From assembly GCA_044867425.1 (NCBI GenBank), contig JBIOUX010000027.1, positions 1 to 64,000 of the forward strand: a stretch of 64,000 nt of DNA. The letters are read 5' to 3'. Made by a program: the position numbers and the translations under genes. Below are positions 34,478 through 43,894 of the stretch, piece by piece. Under the pieces are notes generated by a model. That model did no database searches. It had not been told where the DNA came from and saw only the letters and a list, made by a program, of their open reading frames with translations. The number at the start of each line of letters is the position of its first letter. Position 1 is the stretch's first letter. The stretch comes from CAWBJP01 sp044867425. Its GTDB lineage: Bacteria > Actinomycetota > Acidimicrobiia > IMCC26256 > BP-133.

Positions 34478-36007
34478 TCAGTCGGATTCGGCGTACTCAT
34501 CGACCAGCGGGCCGGCGAGGTACTTGTATTCGAACTTGTCGCCGGAACGCTGGATCTGGGCCAGGTAGATGGTCTTGTTGGCGCGGTGCTTGCCCGGGCT
34601 CCAGGACAGGACCGGACCGAGGGTGCTGTCGTAGTTGGACAGGTGGTCCATGTGGTCCTTGACGCCCTGGCGGGTCACGTTCAGGCCGAGGGCCTTGAGG
34701 GTCTGGCCGAAGATGTTGGCGCCCACGTAGCCGGCCTTGGTCCAGGTCGAGTGGTCGATCTTCGGGTAGTACTTCTCGACCAGGGCCTTGTAGGTCTGCA
34801 CCCCGGGCGTGTCGGTGTCGGTCGTCACCCAGTGGGTGGCGGCGATGGTGCCCTCGGCGTGGGGCCCGGTGAAGTTGGGCGTCACCCCGAAGTACAGGCC
34901 GGCGGCGCCGGAGAAGGCGTTCTTGGGCTTGTAGTTCTGGGCCGCCGCCTCCCGGACCATGCGGGCGAAGATGCCCGGGTCGAGGTAGGTGGAGATGGTG
35001 TCGATCTCCGACGTCCGGGCCTGGGCGATGAAGGTGGTGGTGCCCGGGTCGTCGAAGGTGGCCGGCTGGGAGAAGACGACCTGGCCGCCGAACCTCTTGA
35101 TCACCTGGTCGTAGGCCTTCACGAATGCCTGGCCCGTCGGGTTGTTGATGTAGAGGATGGCCACCCGCTTGGCCCCCTGCTTCTCGGCCTGGTACTTGGC
35201 CAGCATGTGGGCCTCGGTCACCGCCGAGGCCGACACCGGGAAGGTCCACTGACCCTTGTACTGGGGCTCGCCCCAGCCGTCGGCGCCCACGTGGGGGACC
35301 TTCTTCTCGTCCAGGTACGGGGTGAGCGGGTCGGAGGTGTTGACCGACATGATGCAGCAGATGGCGAACACCTTCTGGCGCTCGACCAGGTCGCGGGCCG
35401 CGTTCATGCCCTTGGTGCCGTCCCAGGCGTCGTCCCGCACCAGGACGTCGAGCTTGCGGCCGTTGATGCCGCCGGCGTCGTTGATCGACTGGAGCACGGC
35501 CCGGCCGGCGTAGGAGAGGTCATCGCCGAAGGAGCCCACCGGCCCCGAGTAGATCCCGATGTGGCCCACCTTGATGGAGGTGGCGGTGACTCCCTCGTCG
35601 GTGGCGCCGCCGATGGCCGCCCCCTGCTTGGGCGCCGCCGGAGCTGGAGTGGACTGGCCGGGTGCCGGCGAGGCGGGAGTGGCCGCGCCGCTGCCGGTCT
35701 GGCCCGCCTTGGGCGCGGCCGTCTGCGTGGCCGCCGGGGCGGCGCCGGAGGCGGCGGCGGGAGCGTTGGTCGCCGCTCCGCCCGACGCCGCCGAACCCGG
35801 AGCGACGGAGGCCTCACCGGGCGTGGCCGCCTCGGGAGCCGCCGACCCGTAGTCGGTGGCGCCGGCGGTGTCGCCGGCGACCGGTGCGGCCTGATTCTGC
35901 TCCTGGCTCTGAACTTCCAGGGCCTCGCGCTGCGCCGCGCTGCCGCCGCACGCGGCGGCACTGAGCAGCCCTAGCACGAGTAGGGCTAAGAGACGGCGAG
36001 AACCCAT
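34478..36007 (-). CDS. livK: Liv-type substrate-binding lipoprotein
   Basis: 509 aa. The signal peptide ends in the lipobox LSAAAC (Cys 20). A low-complexity Ala/Pro/Gly/Thr linker of about 120 residues follows, then the Peripla_BP_6 domain starting GVTATSIKVGHIGIYSGPVG. The ATG at 36007 has GGAGG eight bases upstream. It leads the livKHMGF operon. The linker resembles that of the binding protein at the left edge. The ligand could be an amino acid, amide or aromatic compound. Confidence 0.88.
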   Translation of the reverse strand: MGSRRLLALLVLGLLSAAACGGSAAQREALEVQSQEQNQAAPVAGDTAGATDYGSAAPEAATPGEASVAPGSAASGGAATNAPAAASGAAPAATQTAAPKAGQTGSGAATPASPAPGQSTPAPAAPKQGAAIGGATDEGVTATSIKVGHIGIYSGPVGSFGDDLSYAGRAVLQSINDAGGINGRKLDVLVRDDAWDGTKGMNAARDLVERQKVFAICCIMSVNTSDPLTPYLDEKKVPHVGADGWGEPQYKGQWTFPVSASAVTEAHMLAKYQAEKQGAKRVAILYINNPTGQAFVKAYDQVIKRFGGQVVFSQPATFDDPGTTTFIAQARTSEIDTISTYLDPGIFARMVREAAAQNYKPKNAFSGAAGLYFGVTPNFTGPHAEGTIAATHWVTTDTDTPGVQTYKALVEKYYPKIDHSTWTKAGYVGANIFGQTLKALGLNVTRQGVKDHMDHLSNYDSTLGPVLSWSPGKHRANKTIYLAQIQRSGDKFEYKYLAGPLVDEYAESD

Positions 36008-36173
36008 TCCGTGACCTCCCTTGCTCCCCAGCCTTGGATGACCCTCACGAGCGGCGCGGCGAATGAACACGACTCAGCTCGATTCCCCCCACCCCGAAAC
36101 CCCTGGCTCACTCTCTGTGGCGACGATGAAAGCAGCTGACGAGACCAGCGCCCTGGTGCACAGCACCTGACCA

Positions 36174-36203
36174 TTTATACCGGCCCCGTCAGATAAGGGG
36201 CAA
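36174..36203 (-). promoter_or_regulatory. Sigma70-like promoter for livK
   Basis: On the minus strand TTGCCC (-35), an 18-bp spacer and TATAAA (-10). It gives a leader of about 160 nt before the livK ATG. Confidence 0.5.
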
Positions 36204-36297
36204 GAAAACCCCTTGACCACTCTTCGTGCACCTTGCCCCCGTTTGTGCGCGTTTGGACCAGGCTTCGACAATACGGAGCCCGGCGCGGGCCGCCATG

Positions 36298-36310
36298 CGT
36301 AATCGTTACG
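36298..36310. promoter_or_regulatory. Small palindrome in the divergent region
   Basis: CGTAA-TCG-TTACG is a perfect 5+3+5 inverted repeat about 70 bp before the metallopeptidase start. A possible operator; no regulator assigned. Confidence 0.3.
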
Positions 36311-36380
36311 GGTTTCCCGGACCTCAAGCCCGGACCCGCTCCACCCGATCCTTCATGGGGACGGGCGCGGAGAGGACGGC

Positions 36381-37916
36381 ATGGACATCGGGGTACACGG
36401 GGGCGGCATCTGGGCACCGCCCGCGCCCGAAACGCGCGTCCCCGTCCCCGCGCACCCGGGCTACGAAGAGTGGCCACCACCGGTCGGGCCGCCGGTGGGA
36501 GCCCGCGGCCGCCGTTCGGGCTGGGGTACGGGGACGATCGCCGTCCTGGCCAGCGTGCTGGCGCTCTGCGGCCTGGTCGTCATCGGGGCCGTCCTGCCGG
36601 AGGAGGACCCGTACCCGTCCCACTGGGATCACCGGGTGGCCGGACTGGTCGCCTTCGTGGCCGACCAGCGGGGTCTGGAGTTCCGTCATCCCGTCGCCGT
36701 CGATTTCCTGCCCGAGGAGACCTTCGTGGCCACGGTCACCACCGACCAGGCCGACCTCTCCGACGCCGACCGCCGGGACATCGAGGAGTACGAGGCGGCG
36801 GCCCGGACGCTGGGTCTGGCCGGCGCCGGCACCAACCTCTTCGCCGCCGAGAACACCCTCTCGGGGGAGGGGATCCTCGCCTTCTACGACTCGGAGGCGA
36901 AGCGGATCACGGTCCGAGGGACGGAGATGACCGTGGGGGTGCGGGTCACGCTCGTCCACGAGCTGGTCCACGTCCTCCAGGATCAGCACTTCGACCTCAC
37001 CCGCACGGGGACGTTCCCCACCGACGCCCAGAACTCAGCCTTCGAAGCCGTGGTCGAGGGCGACGCCGTCAGCATCGAGAACATCTACTACTGGAGCCTC
37101 CCGGAGGAGGAGCGGGCCGCCTACGACGCCGAGCAGGCGGGCCTGGTGGAGGACATGGAGGCGGGCACGGCGCACGTCCCCGGGTGGATGGCCGCCTCCG
37201 CCCAGGCCCCCTACGTGCTCGGGGAGCCGTTCGTGACCGCCCTGGTGGCAGCCCGGGGCCCCGAGGCGGTCGACGATGCCCTCCGGAATCCGCCGGCCAG
37301 CGAGGAGCAGCTCATGGACGTGGCCCGCTACCTGGCCGGCGACGAACCGCTGGAGGTCGAGACCTCGGCCCTCGAGGCGGGAGATCATCGGATCGAGGAG
37401 GCCGATTTCGGCACCCTGTCCTGGCTGTTCATGCTGGCCGAGCGGATCCCGGCCCCCGAGGCCCTGGCCGCCGCCGACGGCTGGGGGGGTGACGCCTACG
37501 TCGCCTTCGAACGGGATGGGCGGGTGTGCACGCTGAGCACCTTCGTGGGTGACACCGCCGCCGACACGGACGAGATGGCCCAGGCCCTGGACCGCTGGGC
37601 GGCCGCGCCCTCGGCCCAGGCGTCGGTGCGGCGATCAGGTTCGGGCGTCGAGCTCCTGTCGTGTGACCCCGGGGCCAAGGCGTCGTCGCCTTCGGTGGCC
37701 GGTGCCGGCATCGGGGCCGAAGCGGCCATGGCCCTGCTCATCACCCGGGCCAACGCCTTCGCCGGAGCGCTCGACGGCGGGGCGGGACAGGCCGAGGCGG
37801 CGTGCGTGGCCGGCGGGATGTTGACCGAGTTCACGGCCGCCGAGCTGGCCGCCCGGGACATCCCGGCCGACTTCGAGGCCCGGCGGGGCCGGGTCGAGGA
37901 GCGCTGCTCGAGCTGA
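36381..37916 (+). CDS. Membrane-anchored HExxH metallopeptidase-like protein
   Basis: 511 aa. A Pro-rich cytoplasmic N-terminus is followed by one TM (GTIAVLASVLALCGLVVIGA, about 51-70). The extracellular domain has the zinc motif HELVH at 193-197, followed by VLQDQHFDL, with FEAVVEGDAV about 25 residues later as a likely third ligand. This arrangement resembles gluzincin-type peptidases. The C-terminal 200 residues are not recognised. It would act outside the membrane; its substrate is unknown. Confidence 0.7.
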   Translation: MDIGVHGGGIWAPPAPETRVPVPAHPGYEEWPPPVGPPVGARGRRSGWGTGTIAVLASVLALCGLVVIGAVLPEEDPYPSHWDHRVAGLVAFVADQRGLEFRHPVAVDFLPEETFVATVTTDQADLSDADRRDIEEYEAAARTLGLAGAGTNLFAAENTLSGEGILAFYDSEAKRITVRGTEMTVGVRVTLVHELVHVLQDQHFDLTRTGTFPTDAQNSAFEAVVEGDAVSIENIYYWSLPEEERAAYDAEQAGLVEDMEAGTAHVPGWMAASAQAPYVLGEPFVTALVAARGPEAVDDALRNPPASEEQLMDVARYLAGDEPLEVETSALEAGDHRIEEADFGTLSWLFMLAERIPAPEALAAADGWGGDAYVAFERDGRVCTLSTFVGDTAADTDEMAQALDRWAAAPSAQASVRRSGSGVELLSCDPGAKASSPSVAGAGIGAEAAMALLITRANAFAGALDGGAGQAEAACVAGGMLTEFTAAELAARDIPADFEARRGRVEERCSS

Positions 37917-37928
37917 GCGGCGCCGCCT

Positions 37929-40304
37929 CTAGCCGAGGTGGGCGGCCACCGCCCGGCTGACCTCGGCCAGGTGCTCGCTGTCGGTCAGCTTGGCGCCGCC
38001 GGAGTTGACGACGTAGAAGGCGTCGACGACCTCGTGGCCCAGGGTGGAGACCTTGGCCAGGCGCACGTCGAGGTTGAGCTCGGCCAGGGCCCGGGTGATC
38101 CGGTAGAGCGTCCCGATGCGGTCGGGGGCCCGGACCTCCACCACGGTGGCCACCTCCGAGGCGTGGTTGTCGATCGTCACCTCCACCCGGGCCGGGGCCG
38201 CGGCCGGCGGGCGGGGGGCGGTGGCGTAGTCCCGGGCCTTCTCGGCCAGGCGGGCCTCCAATGACAGCCGCCCGGCGAGGACCCGGCGCAGGTCGGATTC
38301 CAGCGCCGCCCAGTCGGGGGCCGTGCCGTACAGGCTCTGGACCCGGAAGCGCTCGGCGGCCAGCCCGTCATCAGGCGACCAGGCGCGGGCGGAGACCACG
38401 TCGAGGCCGTGGAGGGCGAGAGTGCCCGCCACCTTGGAGAAGAGACCGGGGCGGTCGAGCGCCACGAGGTGGAGCACAGGCCCGTCGACCTCGAGGACGA
38501 GCTCCTCACCGCCCCGCACCCGGCTGACGAGCTCGTCGGTCTCGTCCGGCAGCGGCTCGACGGCAGGCCGGGCCCCGTGCCCGGCCAGGACGGGGGCGGT
38601 GCGGTCCACCAGCTCCCGCACCAGACCCGCCTTCCACGGCCCCCAGGCGGCGGGACCGGTGGCGATGGAGTCGGCCTCGGTCAGGGCGGCCAGGAGCTGG
38701 AGCCGGTCGGGGTCGCCCACCAGGCGGGCCACGGCAGCAACCGTGGCCTCGTCCGAGAGGTCCCGGCGGGTGGCCACATCGGGGAGGAGCAGGTGGTGGC
38801 GGACCATGTCGACGAGGACGTCGACGTCCTCGGGGACGAAGCCCATCCGGGGCGCGATCCGGCCCACCACCTCCACTCCGGCGCCGGTGTGATCGCCGGG
38901 GAAGCCCTTGCCGATGTCGTGCAGGAAGGTGCCCACCAGCAACAGGTCGGGACGGCGGACCCGGCCGGCCAGGTGGGCGGCACCGGCCGCCGCCTCGCAC
39001 AGGTGCCGGTCGACGGTGAAACGGTGGTAGGCGTTGCGCTGGGGGTGGCAGCGCACCGCTTCCCACTCCGGCAGGATCCGGGACATGAGGCCCCGCTGGT
39101 CGAGGGCCTCGATCACCCCCACGGCGGCGGGACCGGCCCCGAGGAGCCGCACCAGGGCATGGCGGGCCTCCTCCGGCCACGGGTCGCCGGGCCCGGCCCC
39201 GTCCCGGGCCAGGCGATCGAGGGTGGAGCGGGCCAGCCGGGTGCCGGCCTGGGCGGCGGCGGCCGCCGCCCGCAGCACCAGGGTGGGGTCGGAGGCGGGG
39301 TCGGCGTCGGCGGTGAGCGACACCAGGCCGTCCCGCAGGACCAGGCCCCCGCCCAGGGGCCGGTCGGCGGGAGCGGTTCGTCCGGTGGGCCCTCGCAGCG
39401 ACGAGGCGATCCGGTCCCAGGTCTCATCACTGGTCCAGGCGATGGTCCGGGCGGCGGCGGCCACCGCGGCCATGAGGGCGTCGGCGTCGCCGAAATGGAG
39501 GTCGGCGGCCACACCGTCCTGCTCCTGGAGCAGGAGGCGGTCGGAGGCCTTGCCCGTGCGGCGGTGGAGCGCCACGCGCACGCCCAGGAGCACCTGGTAG
39601 GCGCTGGCCAGCGCCTCGTCGTCACCTTCGAGGAGGATCCGCCGGGCCGCCTCGGCCCAGCGCTGGGCGTGGACGTCGCGCAAGCCGCCCCGTCCCTCCT
39701 TCAGGTTGGGCTCGAGCAGGAACGCCACCTCGCCGTAGCGGTCGTGGCGGTCGGCCACCCCCTTGCCCACCTCGGCCAGCCAGCGCCCCGACCGGGATTG
39801 CCAATGGCCGAGCGCCCGGGCCGCGAGATCGGTGGCCATGTCCCTGTCGCCGGCCACGACGCGGGCGTCGAGGAGGGAAGTGGCGGTGTCGAGGTCGGAG
39901 GCGGCCAGGGCCAGCGCCTCCTTCAAGGTGCGTACCCCGTGGCCCAGCTTGAGGCCGGCGTCCCACAGCGGGTACCAGATGCGTTCGGCCAGGCGGGCGA
40001 TGTCGCGCCGGCCGGAGTGGAGGAGGAGGACGTCCAGGTCGCTGGCCGGAGCCAGCTCGGCCCGCCCGTAGCCGCCGACGGCCACTAGGGCGACGCCCTC
40101 GGTGTCCCCGCCCAGCGCCCCGTCGAGCAGCCCGGTCAGCCAGGTGTCGGCCCGGGCCGCGTAGGACCGGCAGAAGTCGATCCCGCCCAGTCCCGCATCG
40201 GCCAGGAGGGCGTCCCGCTCGGCCCGGATGGTGCGTCCCGCCAGTGGGTTGGCGGCGGGACGGGCCTCCGGTGCCGCCTCACGCCGGCCCCGACGTCCGA
40301 GCAC
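37929..40304 (-). CDS. glnD: PII uridylyltransferase/uridylyl-removing enzyme GlnD
   Basis: 791 aa. Domains in order: nucleotidyltransferase (GGYGRAELAPASDLDVLLLH), helical GlnE-like part with KEGRGGLRDVH, HD domain (FLHDIGKGFPGDHTGAG and HHLLLPDVA), and two C-terminal ACT domains (VALDRPGLFSKVAGTLALHG; VRAPDRIGTLYRITRALAEL). It modifies the PII protein encoded just upstream according to glutamine level. The GTG at 40304 overlaps the glnK stop by one base (TAGTG). Confidence 0.93.
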   Translation of the reverse strand: MLGRRGRREAAPEARPAANPLAGRTIRAERDALLADAGLGGIDFCRSYAARADTWLTGLLDGALGGDTEGVALVAVGGYGRAELAPASDLDVLLLHSGRRDIARLAERIWYPLWDAGLKLGHGVRTLKEALALAASDLDTATSLLDARVVAGDRDMATDLAARALGHWQSRSGRWLAEVGKGVADRHDRYGEVAFLLEPNLKEGRGGLRDVHAQRWAEAARRILLEGDDEALASAYQVLLGVRVALHRRTGKASDRLLLQEQDGVAADLHFGDADALMAAVAAAARTIAWTSDETWDRIASSLRGPTGRTAPADRPLGGGLVLRDGLVSLTADADPASDPTLVLRAAAAAAQAGTRLARSTLDRLARDGAGPGDPWPEEARHALVRLLGAGPAAVGVIEALDQRGLMSRILPEWEAVRCHPQRNAYHRFTVDRHLCEAAAGAAHLAGRVRRPDLLLVGTFLHDIGKGFPGDHTGAGVEVVGRIAPRMGFVPEDVDVLVDMVRHHLLLPDVATRRDLSDEATVAAVARLVGDPDRLQLLAALTEADSIATGPAAWGPWKAGLVRELVDRTAPVLAGHGARPAVEPLPDETDELVSRVRGGEELVLEVDGPVLHLVALDRPGLFSKVAGTLALHGLDVVSARAWSPDDGLAAERFRVQSLYGTAPDWAALESDLRRVLAGRLSLEARLAEKARDYATAPRPPAAAPARVEVTIDNHASEVATVVEVRAPDRIGTLYRITRALAELNLDVRLAKVSTLGHEVVDAFYVVNSGGAKLTDSEHLAEVSRAVAAHLG

Positions 40305-40642
40305 TACAAGGCGTCTCGGCCCATCTCGCCGGTGCGGATCCGCACCACGCTCTCCACCGTTGTCACCCACACCTTGCCGTCGCCGATCTTGTCGGTACGG
40401 GCCGAGGAGACGATGGCGCCGGCCACCCGGTCGGCGTCACCGTCGTCGACGAGGACTTCGACGCGGACCTTGGGCACGAAGTCGACCGTGTACTCGGTGC
40501 CCCGGTAGACCTCGGTGTGGCCCCGCTGGCGCCCGAACCCCTGTGCCTCGGAGACGGTCATGCCCTGGACGGCGAGGCCTCGCAGCACCTCCTTCACGTC
40601 GTCGAGCTTGAAGGGCTTGATGATGGCGGTGACGAGCTTCAA
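40304..40642 (-). CDS. glnK: PII nitrogen regulatory protein
   Basis: 112 aa. MKLVTAIIKPFKLDDVKEVL and the T-loop GRQRGHTEVYRGTEYTVDF are diagnostic. Tyr 51 is present as the modification site. VGDGKVWV-like and VVRIRTGE elements complete the fold. It blocks AmtB and signals 2-oxoglutarate/ATP state. Its ATG overlaps the amtB stop, forming the amtB-glnK-glnD operon. Confidence 0.95.
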   Translation of the reverse strand: MKLVTAIIKPFKLDDVKEVLRGLAVQGMTVSEAQGFGRQRGHTEVYRGTEYTVDFVPKVRVEVLVDDGDADRVAGAIVSSARTDKIGDGKVWVTTVESVVRIRTGEMGRDAL

Positions 40643-41913
40643 CCGATCCTCCCCATGCTCCCGAGCTCACCGTAGGCGTAGGCCGTCTCTGCGTGCTCAC
40701 TGGTGTCCAGCCCCGAGAGCTCCTCGTCGTCGTCGGCCCGCAGGCCGATGGTGGCGGAGATGGCCTTGGCCAGGATGAAGGAGATGACCCCCGACCAGAC
40801 GATGGTGGCGCCTACCGCCACCGCCTGCTTGCCGAGCAGGTCGAAGCCCCCGCCGAAGAACGTTCCGTCGGCGCCCAGGGGGTTGACGTTCAGATCGGAG
40901 AAGAGGCCGAGGAGCAGCGAGCCGACGATGCCGCCCACCAGGTGGACGCCGACGACGTCGAGGGCGTCGTCGTAGCCGAACTTGAACTTGATCTGGCAGC
41001 ACAGGAAGCAGATGGCGCCGGCCACGAACCCGATGATGAGCGGTGAGATGCCGCCCACGAACCCGGCGCAGGGCGTGATGGCCACCAGGCCCGCCACGGC
41101 TCCGGAGGCGGCACCGAGTGTGGTGGCGTGGCCGCCCTTGAGGCGTTCCACCACCAGCCAGCCCAGCATGGCCGCGGCCGCCGCGTTGTTGGTGTTGAGC
41201 AGGGCCTGGGCGGCGAGGTTGTTGGCACCCAGGGCGGAGCCGGCATTGAAGCCGAACCACCCGAACCACAGCATGCCCGTCCCCAGCAGGGTGAGGGGGA
41301 GGGAGTGGGGCGGCATGGCCTCACCCGGCCATCCCCTGCGCTTGCCCAGCACGATGACCACCGCCAGGGCGGCGATGCCGGCGTTGATGTGGACCACCGT
41401 GCCGCCGGCGAAGTCGAGGGCGCCGAGGTCGAAGAGCCAGCCGGTGGGGGAGAAGACCCAGTGGGCCACCGGGGAGTAGACCAGGAGCAGCCAGGCGCCC
41501 AGGAAGAGAACCCACGCCTTGAACTTCATCCGGTCGGCGATGGCTCCGGTGATCAGGGCCGGGGTGATGATGGCGAACATGAGCTGGAAGGCCACGAACG
41601 CCAGCGGCGGGATGGTGAGTCCGAAGTCGCCCACGTAGCCCGGGAGGTTGAAGCCTTCTGCCGGGTTGCCCAAGCCCTTCAGCCCCACGAAGTTGAAGTC
41701 CCCGATGAACTTGGAGCCGCCGCCGAAGGCGAGGCTGAAGGACACCAGGGCCCAGAGCACGCTGACCAGGCCCATGGAGAAGAAGTTCTGCATGAGCATG
41801 GCGAGCACGTTCTTGGACCGGACCATGCCTCCGTAGAAGAAGGCCAGGCCCGGGGTCATGAACAAGACCAGCGCCGCCGACGCCAGCACCCATGCGGTGT
41901 TGCCGCTGTCCAT
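40639..41913 (-). CDS. amtB: Ammonium transporter AmtB
   Basis: 424 aa, about eleven TM helices. Typical stretches are PGLAFFYGGMVRSKNVLAML, GTVVHINAGIAALAVVIVLG and DDALDVVGVHLVGGIVGSLL, which carry the pore histidines. The ATG at 41913 is preceded by GAGGAGG. A GlnR-type triple box lies 46 bp upstream (41959-41985), so expression is probably nitrogen controlled. Confidence 0.94.
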   Translation of the reverse strand: MDSGNTAWVLASAALVLFMTPGLAFFYGGMVRSKNVLAMLMQNFFSMGLVSVLWALVSFSLAFGGGSKFIGDFNFVGLKGLGNPAEGFNLPGYVGDFGLTIPPLAFVAFQLMFAIITPALITGAIADRMKFKAWVLFLGAWLLLVYSPVAHWVFSPTGWLFDLGALDFAGGTVVHINAGIAALAVVIVLGKRRGWPGEAMPPHSLPLTLLGTGMLWFGWFGFNAGSALGANNLAAQALLNTNNAAAAAMLGWLVVERLKGGHATTLGAASGAVAGLVAITPCAGFVGGISPLIIGFVAGAICFLCCQIKFKFGYDDALDVVGVHLVGGIVGSLLLGLFSDLNVNPLGADGTFFGGGFDLLGKQAVAVGATIVWSGVISFILAKAISATIGLRADDDEELSGLDTSEHAETAYAYGELGSMGRIG

Positions 41914-41958
41914 TCCGCCTCCTCTTCGCCTGCGTCGGCGACAGATTGACGACACGTT

Positions 41959-41985
41959 GTTTCTCCGGCGTCACCTGTTTGTTTC
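41959..41985 (-). promoter_or_regulatory. GlnR-type nitrogen box before amtB
   Basis: On the plus strand GTTTC - 6 nt - GTCAC - 6 nt - GTTTC. On the amtB strand this reads GAAAC-N6-GTGAC-N6-GAAAC, which is the a/b-box alternation of actinobacterial GlnR sites. A fourth, poor box (TCGTC) continues the spacing. Confidence 0.65.
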
Positions 41986-42024
41986 GGGGAGATGAACTCG
42001 GGCGGTACGGGGGATGATTGGGAC

Positions 42025-43161
42025 ATGCAGATCGGCTTCAACGGTTCGGAACGGTCCAGCCTGGGCGTGGAGGTCGAGCTTCAGATCGTGGACCGGGAGA
42101 GCTGGGGCCTGGCCAGTGGGGCCTCCCGGATCCTGGAGATCGCCGGCGAGGGCCTTCCCGGCGGCCACCCCAAAGCCAAGAACGAGCTCATGGAGTCAAA
42201 CCTCGAGCTGGTCACCGGGGTTTGCGAGACGGCGGCCGAAGCCCGAAGCGATCTGGAGGACACCCTGGGGGAGATCGCTTCGGTGGCGGCCGGGTTGGGT
42301 CTGGCCCTGTGCTGCGCCGGTACGCATCCCTTCTCCGACTGGGCCGAGCAGCGCATCACCAGGAACGAGCGCTACGAGCGCCTGGTGGAGCAGATGGCCT
42401 GGCCCGCCCGGCGGCTCAACATCTTCGGCATCCACTGCCACGTCGGCGTGCGCTCGGCGGAGAAGGCCATCGCCATCGCCAACGCCGCTTCGGCCTACAT
42501 CCCCCACTTCCTGGCCCTGTCCGCCTCCAGCCCGTACTGGATGGGGAAGGACACGGGCCTGGCGTCCATCCGCTCCAAGGTCTTCGAGGCGCTGCCCACC
42601 GCCGGCCTGCCCCAGCAGATGCGGGACTGGTCCGAGTTCGAGGCGTTCATGACCACGCTCGTCCGGGCGGGCTCGATCAGCTCGATCCGGGAGGTGTGGT
42701 GGGATATCCGACCCCACCCGAGCTTCGGCACGGTGGAGCTGCGGATCTGCGACGGCATCCCCACCATGTCCGAGATCGTCACCGTGGGCGCCCTGTCCCA
42801 GTGCCTGGTGGAGTGGCTCGACACCCTCGACGAGCGGGGCTACACGCTGCCCTGCCCCCGGGCCTGGGTGGTGCGGGAGAACAAGTGGCGGGCGGCCCGC
42901 TACGGGATCGACGCCGAGATCATCCTGGACGAGTCGGGAAAGGTGGCGCCCCTGCGGGTCGCCCTGACCGACCGGGTGGAGGAGCTGGCGCCGGTGGCCA
43001 AGCGGCTCAAGTGCGCCGACGAGCTGGCCGGGGCGGGCCGCATCCTCGACCACGGACCGAGCTACCTGCGCCAGCGGCGCATGGTGGCCGAGGGGGCGTC
43101 GCTGGCGGACGTCGTGGCCGGCCTGGTCGAGGAGTTGCGGACCGACCGCCCCGGCGCTTGA
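42025..43161 (+). CDS. GCS2-type carboxylate-amine ligase (YbdK/glutamate-cysteine ligase 2 family)
   Basis: 378 aa. Family signatures: GVEVELQIVD near the start, HPKAKNELMESNLELVTGVC, GTHPFSDWAEQRITRNERYE, NIFGIHCHVGV and VWWDIRPHPSFGTVELRICD. The family contains weak glutamate-cysteine ligases and related ATP-grasp-like amide-forming enzymes. I preferred the ATG at 42025 (MQIGFNGSER) over 41992 because relatives have short N-termini. The exact amine substrate is open. Confidence 0.85.
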   Translation: MQIGFNGSERSSLGVEVELQIVDRESWGLASGASRILEIAGEGLPGGHPKAKNELMESNLELVTGVCETAAEARSDLEDTLGEIASVAAGLGLALCCAGTHPFSDWAEQRITRNERYERLVEQMAWPARRLNIFGIHCHVGVRSAEKAIAIANAASAYIPHFLALSASSPYWMGKDTGLASIRSKVFEALPTAGLPQQMRDWSEFEAFMTTLVRAGSISSIREVWWDIRPHPSFGTVELRICDGIPTMSEIVTVGALSQCLVEWLDTLDERGYTLPCPRAWVVRENKWRAARYGIDAEIILDESGKVAPLRVALTDRVEELAPVAKRLKCADELAGAGRILDHGPSYLRQRRMVAEGASLADVVAGLVEELRTDRPGA

Positions 43162-43205
43162 GGGGGGTGTCGACAGGCGGGTCGATCAGGCGGTGCTGGT
43201 GCTGA

Positions 43206-43817
43206 TCAGGCGCTGACCAGCCGGCGGCGGCCCCCCGGGGTCGCCATGGACGTGCGGGTCACGAGCCACAGGAAGGCGAGACCCATGAGGTCAAGGAGGT
43301 GGCCGGCTTCCGACCCGGCCCCGGCCCGGCCCTTGGACAGATCGATGGTGGTGGTGACGGCCAGGCAGGCCACCAGGGCGCCGACGATGGGCAGCATCCC
43401 GTAGGCCCGGGCCGGCCGCCAGGCGGCGTAGACGAATCCGACGGCCAGAGCCAGATCGAAGGACCCGACGTCCCGGGTCAGGTGCCCGGTCATGCCATTG
43501 GTGCCGAAGAGGATGGTCGAGATCGCCAGCACGAACTGCACCAGGGCCACCGCCCCCAGCCCCCAGCGCAACGCCGTCGGATCAAGGCGCGACGGTGCCG
43601 GCTCCCGGCCGATGGCGGCCAGGATGGCCGGCGTGAGGTCGGGAATCGGATCGGCCGAGGCGACCCGCACGGCGCGGGTGAAGCCGATGACGTCGGCTTC
43701 CCAGTTCCGGCAGGCCGAGCAGGTGGCCAGATGGCCGGCCAAGGCGGCGGCGTCGATGCCGGTGTCCTCGCCGTCGAGGCGGGCCGAGATGGCGTGTCGG
43801 TAGCGCTCGCATTCCAT
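43206..43817 (-). CDS. Anti-sigma-factor-like zinc-finger membrane protein
   Basis: 203 aa. The N-terminal zf-HC2 type domain (MECERYRHAISARLDG, then HLATCSACRNWE with the H-x3-C-x2-C zinc site) is followed by about four TM segments. This is the layout of ECF anti-sigma factors. The ATG at 43817 lies 7 nt after a promoter motif shared with the copper genes (43823-43852), which argues for a leaderless start there rather than at the in-frame ATG at 43835. The likely partner is the ECF sigma factor at 46142. Confidence 0.75.
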   Translation of the reverse strand: MECERYRHAISARLDGEDTGIDAAALAGHLATCSACRNWEADVIGFTRAVRVASADPIPDLTPAILAAIGREPAPSRLDPTALRWGLGAVALVQFVLAISTILFGTNGMTGHLTRDVGSFDLALAVGFVYAAWRPARAYGMLPIVGALVACLAVTTTIDLSKGRAGAGSEAGHLLDLMGLAFLWLVTRTSMATPGGRRRLVSA

Positions 43818-43822
43818 GCCGA

Positions 43823-43852
43823 GATTGTCGTACATCTGCGACGGAAAGTTCC
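43823..43852 (-). promoter_or_regulatory. ECF-type promoter of the anti-sigma-like gene
   Basis: Minus strand GGAACTT, 15-nt spacer, CGACAA; the start codon follows after 7 nt. It matches the motifs at 46097-46126 and 46954-46983. Confidence 0.65.
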
Positions 43853-43894
43853 TGGCGGACCGCCCTTCCTGACCCCAGCGGTAGCTTCGGGGCG

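Larger units (their letters stand above)
36008..36380. other. Divergent promoter region, livK / metallopeptidase
   Basis: 373 bp without a gene. It holds a sigma70-like promoter toward livK (36174-36203) and a small palindrome (36298-36310). Nothing else was recognised. Confidence 0.6.
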
